Shown: piece by piece, positions 61,118 through 64,000 of the stretch
Numbering within the stretch: the stretch's first letter is position 1
How the letters are laid out: every line of letters starts with the position of its first letter
DNA from: JAWXBT01 sp964523015
GTDB lineage: Bacteria; Bdellovibrionota_C; UBA2361; J135
Direction: 5' to 3'
Assembly: GCA_964523015.1 (NCBI GenBank)
Contig: CAZFXN010000007.1
Coordinates: 5,545-69,544 of the forward strand
DNA length: 64,000 nt
The notes under the pieces: model-generated
Seen by the model: only the letters and a program-made list of their open reading frames with translations
Told to the model about the DNA's origin: nothing
Databases searched by the model: none
Translations under genes and position numbers: made by a program

Positions 61118-62045
61118 TTCTTATTGAGTATATCTGAGTACCACTAGTATGGTGATAAATCCTACTTAGAATCTCTGCCAGTATACCAACTACCAAAAAC
61201 TGAAACCCTACGGTCATTAAAAAAACCGAGAAGAGAAGTAAAGCACTGTGATCTTTTACCGCCTCAATGGTCCCAATAGCCCACAAGAACATAAGGCTAA
61301 ATGAGAGTAGAAACCCTACGCCAAAGAAATAAAAAAAGAGTTTTCCAAATGCACGGATCGGCTTAGTGAGGTAATTTAGAAAAAATTCTAAAAAAATTAG
61401 ATCTTCAAAGACTCCAAAAACACGTCCAAGATTATATTTTGAAGTGCCAAGAGTTCGAGGATGAACTGAGATAGGGACCTCGATGATTTTTGCCCCAACT
61501 CGTGCCGCTAAAACAGGGATAAACCTATGAAGCTCTCCAAAAAGCTCTACCTGCTTTAAAACCTCAGCGCGGTAGGCCTTAAAAGTAGATCCAAAATCTT
61601 TAACATTAATACCACTGACTACCCGCATTAACTTATTAGCTACTAAGGATGGAATTCTCCGTATCACGAAATTATCAGTTCGTAACTTACGCCACCCACT
61701 GACAACATCGTACCCTTCATTTAATTTCTCTAAAAACATCGGAATATCTGCAGGATCATGCTGTAGATCCCCATCCATGGTGATAATAATATCTCCATTA
61801 GCATTATTAATACCTGCCGCTAGTGCAGCTGTCTGTCCTTGACGACGTGCTAGCTCTAATATTTTTAAGGATGGAATCTCAGATTTAAGATCTAAGAGAA
61901 CTTTAAGTGTCCTATCTGTACTGCCATCATCCACAAAGATGATCTCATAACTAGTACCTAAAGATTGTAGAGTCTCCTTTAGTTTTTTTGCTAAAATGGG
62001 AGCAGCTTCTTCCTCATTTAAAACTGGTATTACTAAGGAGATCAT
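61104..62045 (-). CDS. Family 2 glycosyltransferase with C-terminal membrane helices (DPM1/ArnC-like)
   Basis: 313 residues. The GT-A domain has VIPVLNEE, IIFVDDGSTDRTL, RRQGQTAALAAGIN and the metal-binding DGDLQHDP. Two membrane helices follow (about 235-255 and 270-292), as in undecaprenyl-phosphate glycosyltransferases that load a sugar on the lipid carrier. The product could feed the PMT/ArnT-like enzyme at 52939-54558. It lies 8 bases after another GT2 gene. Confidence 0.88.
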   Translation of the reverse strand: MISLVIPVLNEEEAAPILAKKLKETLQSLGTSYEIIFVDDGSTDRTLKVLLDLKSEIPSLKILELARRQGQTAALAAGINNANGDIIITMDGDLQHDPADIPMFLEKLNEGYDVVSGWRKLRTDNFVIRRIPSLVANKLMRVVSGINVKDFGSTFKAYRAEVLKQVELFGELHRFIPVLAARVGAKIIEVPISVHPRTLGTSKYNLGRVFGVFEDLIFLEFFLNYLTKPIRAFGKLFFYFFGVGFLLSFSLMFLWAIGTIEAVKDHSALLLFSVFLMTVGFQFLVVGILAEILSRIYHHTSGTQIYSIRKIHG

Positions 62046-62053
62046 TTTAAATT

Positions 62054-62746
62054 TTAAGCTCTTATAAGATTATATCTAACAATACAGTAAATAGCCCTAA
62101 AACCATCTCGCCAGCCAATTTTTTTACCTTCACTGTATGTTCGTCCGTAGTAAGAGATACCAACTTCGTAAATAATAACCCCTTTTTTGGCAACTTTTGC
62201 AGTAATCTCTGGCTCAAATCCAAATCGATCCTCTTCAATCTTTATACTTTGGATAATCTCCCGTTTAAACATCTTATAACAGGTCTCCATGTCTGTAAGA
62301 TTAAGGTTGGTAAACATATTGGAAAGTAATGTTAGAAATTTATTTCCAATCATGTGCCAGAAATAAACAACTCGGTGAGGACCACCACCAGTAAAGCGAG
62401 ATCCAAAGACTACGTCTGCCTTACCTTTAACTATTGGATCCATAAGGAGTGGATACTCCTGCGGGTCGTACTCTAAGTCAGCATCCTGTACAACTACGAT
62501 GTCTCCGGTTGCATGAGTAAAACCGGTCCTAAGAGCGGCCCCTTTCCCCATATTTTTTTCATGGTAAACAACTTTATCGACCTTTCCTTCAAGCTCTTTT
62601 TTAAGTAGCTCTCTTGTGCCATCGGTAGAGAAATCATCAACTATTATAATCTCCTGAGACTCAACAGGACTCTCCCTAACGGCCTTAATAATGTCCTTAA
62701 TGGTACTTAGCTCGTTATAACAAGGAATAACTATAGTTAGCTTCAT
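62054..62746 (-). CDS. Family 2 glycosyltransferase, dolichyl-phosphate mannose synthase-like
   Basis: 230 residues and no membrane helix. VIPCYNEL, IIVDDFSTDGTR, EKNMGKGAALRTGF, VVQDADLEYDP with the DXD metal site and GFEPEITAKVAKKG place it with DPM1-like synthases. It is the first of a three-gene run with a second GT2 and asnB. The 188-base divergent gap upstream must contain promoters for this run and for the DUF6502 gene. Confidence 0.88.
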   Translation of the reverse strand: MKLTIVIPCYNELSTIKDIIKAVRESPVESQEIIIVDDFSTDGTRELLKKELEGKVDKVVYHEKNMGKGAALRTGFTHATGDIVVVQDADLEYDPQEYPLLMDPIVKGKADVVFGSRFTGGGPHRVVYFWHMIGNKFLTLLSNMFTNLNLTDMETCYKMFKREIIQSIKIEEDRFGFEPEITAKVAKKGVIIYEVGISYYGRTYSEGKKIGWRDGFRAIYCIVRYNLIRA

Positions 62747-62934
62747 AGACTCTTAAAATCATTAACAATAAAGATATTGGCTAAGCTTATACCAGTAAAT
62801 TATTATATTGGCTAACTGTTTAAAATCAAAGACTATCTTATAAAATATGTTCCTCTATCTCTAAAGTAGTTTCACTTTTATAACGATTCTAACTGTGTGA
62901 AAGATTCCCACGGTTGGCAAGTTTTTGAGGTTGT

Positions 62935-63729
62935 GTGACTGAAAATCAGGTAAGAACAGCACTTATTAAAAACCTTAGGGTGATGATACGCCCGATCATT
63001 CGGTTTTGCTTTAAACGATCCCTCAATCTTCAAGACCTTATAGAGTCAGCCAAATTAGTCTTTCTTGAAGTTGCCGAAGAGGAGCTTAAATCTCAGGATC
63101 AAAAGATTAACCTTAGTAGACTCTCTGCTCTTACTGGAGTTCACCGAAAAGATGCTTTTAGAATATACAAGCAAGGTGAAACAAAGGATGAAACAGGAGG
63201 TATCACTAGCCGTGTTATCGGATTATGGCGTGAGCACCCAAAGTATATCGGTAAAAACAAACGTCCCCGAGTCCTCTCTTACAAAGGGGAAGAGAGTGAA
63301 TTGGCCGAGCTGCTAAGAATGATAAGTTCAGATATTAAATCAGGAGCTGTTGTTTTTGCACTTGAGCAGGTGGATGCCGTTGAAAAGACTCCGAGCGGAT
63401 TAAAGCTTAAGGCAAACGCTTATGTGCCTAAAAATAACCCTTCAGAGGCGATAAGGTTAGTTTCAAATGATGCGAACGACCTCTTTGAAGCAATAGCAGC
63501 AAATATCGATTGTACAGATGATGCTCTGCCAAATTATCACGCTAAAAGTATCTATGATAACGTTGCAAAAGAGGATGTTCCAGCTCTTCGAAATTGGCTT
63601 TTAAAGCACTGCTCAGCATTTCAAACAAAGGTAGAGAAACACCTAGCTAAGCATGATCTAGATATAAACCCAAATCCAAAAAAATCTGGTGGTGGTCGCA
63701 TTGTCCTAGGAATCTTTAGCCGAACCTAA
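62935..63729 (+). CDS. DUF6502 family protein
   Basis: 264-residue cytoplasmic protein. The N-terminal 100 residues contain a helix-turn-helix-like segment (NLQDLIESAKLVFLEVAEEELKSQ ... NLSRLSALTGVHRKDAFRIYKQ), followed by a conserved middle with a VIGLWREHPKY motif. This matches DUF6502, a family of unknown function with a predicted DNA-binding region. The start is GTG at 62935. A regulatory role is inference; no partner gene is evident. Confidence 0.75.
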   Translation: MTENQVRTALIKNLRVMIRPIIRFCFKRSLNLQDLIESAKLVFLEVAEEELKSQDQKINLSRLSALTGVHRKDAFRIYKQGETKDETGGITSRVIGLWREHPKYIGKNKRPRVLSYKGEESELAELLRMISSDIKSGAVVFALEQVDAVEKTPSGLKLKANAYVPKNNPSEAIRLVSNDANDLFEAIAANIDCTDDALPNYHAKSIYDNVAKEDVPALRNWLLKHCSAFQTKVEKHLAKHDLDINPNPKKSGGGRIVLGIFSRT

Positions 63730-63874
63730 CCAAGCTGAAATTTTTTGAGCTGAAAGTTATCGGGATCCAAACTCTGGTGGTGGTGGAGGTGGCGGTTCGT
63801 TAGACAAGGTCTAAAGCACGACCAAAACTACGTTTTTTTGAGGATCCACGATTGAGCACAAAACTGAGGAGGAG
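63730..63874. other. Intergenic region before rnpB
   Basis: 145 non-coding bases. AGCTGAAA occurs twice (about 63734 and 63749), and a run of GGT/GGA/GGC triplets (63776-63799) reads as poly-Gly in one frame, but that frame has a TGA just upstream and no start. Probably the remnant or chance repeat rather than a gene; the promoter of rnpB lies beyond the right edge. Confidence 0.45.
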
Positions 63875-64000
63875 TCAGGCTATAAGCGGGGTTCTGTTTT
63901 AACGGTCATTAATCTACGCCTTATGTTGCCATAAAGCTTTAGCGACACACCCGAAAGCACGCCTGGGCCAGACGCTCTGCTACCCAAAGGATAACAGCTG
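63875..64000 (-). ncRNA. rnpB: RNase P RNA, 3' part (cut by window edge)
   Basis: Catalytic RNA that removes tRNA 5' leaders. The minus strand ends with the class A RNase P 3' pattern: AGAACCCCGCTTATAGCC near 63878-63895 and conserved P-stem sequences GGTAGCAGAGCGTCTGGCCCAGG-like upstream, the same layout as E. coli M1 RNA (ACAGAACCCGGCTTA). The 5' part is outside. The exact 3' end is not certain. Confidence 0.8.

Noticed and set aside
63776..63810. Short poly-Gly reading frame before rnpB
   Set aside because: A TGA lies just upstream in the same frame and no start codon is available, so it is not a gene; a degraded gene end cannot be shown.
1..64000. CRISPR arrays, prophage or integrase-bearing islands
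   Set aside because: No regularly spaced repeats with unique spacers, no Cas genes, and no phage structural or integrase genes were seen.

Overview
This is an AT-rich, densely coding chromosomal fragment of a Gram-negative bacterium, probably a metagenome-derived scaffold because a run of ten N breaks one gene. Gram-negative character is shown by heptosyltransferases, an ADP-heptose pathway kinase, a WaaP-like LPS kinase, many lipoproteins with clear lipoboxes, DsbD and a type III secretion (T3SS) export gate. Ser/Thr kinases, FHA and LysM proteins, and a large GAF/PAS histidine kinase recall lineages once called deltaproteobacteria (Bdellovibrionota, Myxococcota, SAR324 and relatives). That placement is inference; no rRNA gene is present.

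Layout. 0-3.1 kb: end of dsbD, a LysM lipoprotein and a membrane pseudokinase. 3.2-14 kb: a mostly minus-strand housekeeping block (accA-infA; rpoZ-rel-ridA-htrA-mutL-miaA; an SH3-domain membrane protein). 14-20 kb: plus-strand plsB and several exported or membrane proteins of unknown function. 20-29.7 kb: a long minus-strand run of FHA protein, sugar epimerase, two GT9 heptosyltransferases around a WaaP-like kinase, hldE1, yicC, gmk, a PDZ-like lipoprotein and an active-looking Ser/Thr kinase. 29.8-37.5 kb: a T3SS operon in the order sctI, an SctO/SctP-like gene, sctR, sctS, sctT, a truncated sctU, a 1183-codon histidine kinase and a separate gene for the SctU/FlhB C-terminal domain, closed by a hairpin-plus-T-run terminator. 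37.7-45.3 kb: exported proteins, tRNA-Leu(GAG), secG, mrp, cutA, a Ca-binding-repeat surface protein, purN and a metallo-hydrolase. 45.4-46.7 kb: an HNH protein between short inverted repeats, possibly a small mobile unit. 46.8-57.1 kb: pyruvyl transferase, ispF, lytic transglycosylase, a YkuD-like protein lacking its catalytic Cys, an NYN protein, dnaB, a PMT-like membrane glycosyltransferase and a membrane spermidine-synthase fusion. 57.1-64 kb: a tandem HD-domain protein, a YpsA-like protein, asnB, two GT2 enzymes, a DUF6502 protein and the 3' part of RNase P RNA.

The most unusual locus is the T3SS operon. SctU stops where the NPTH autocleavage motif should be, and the missing domain is encoded 3.5 kb further along the same operon, after a histidine kinase. 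Other unusual points are three proteins with degraded catalytic motifs (a Ser/Thr kinase, a YkuD L,D-transpeptidase and an Rel-type HD domain) and a recurrent pattern of 13-15 bp tandem duplications at or just after stop codons.
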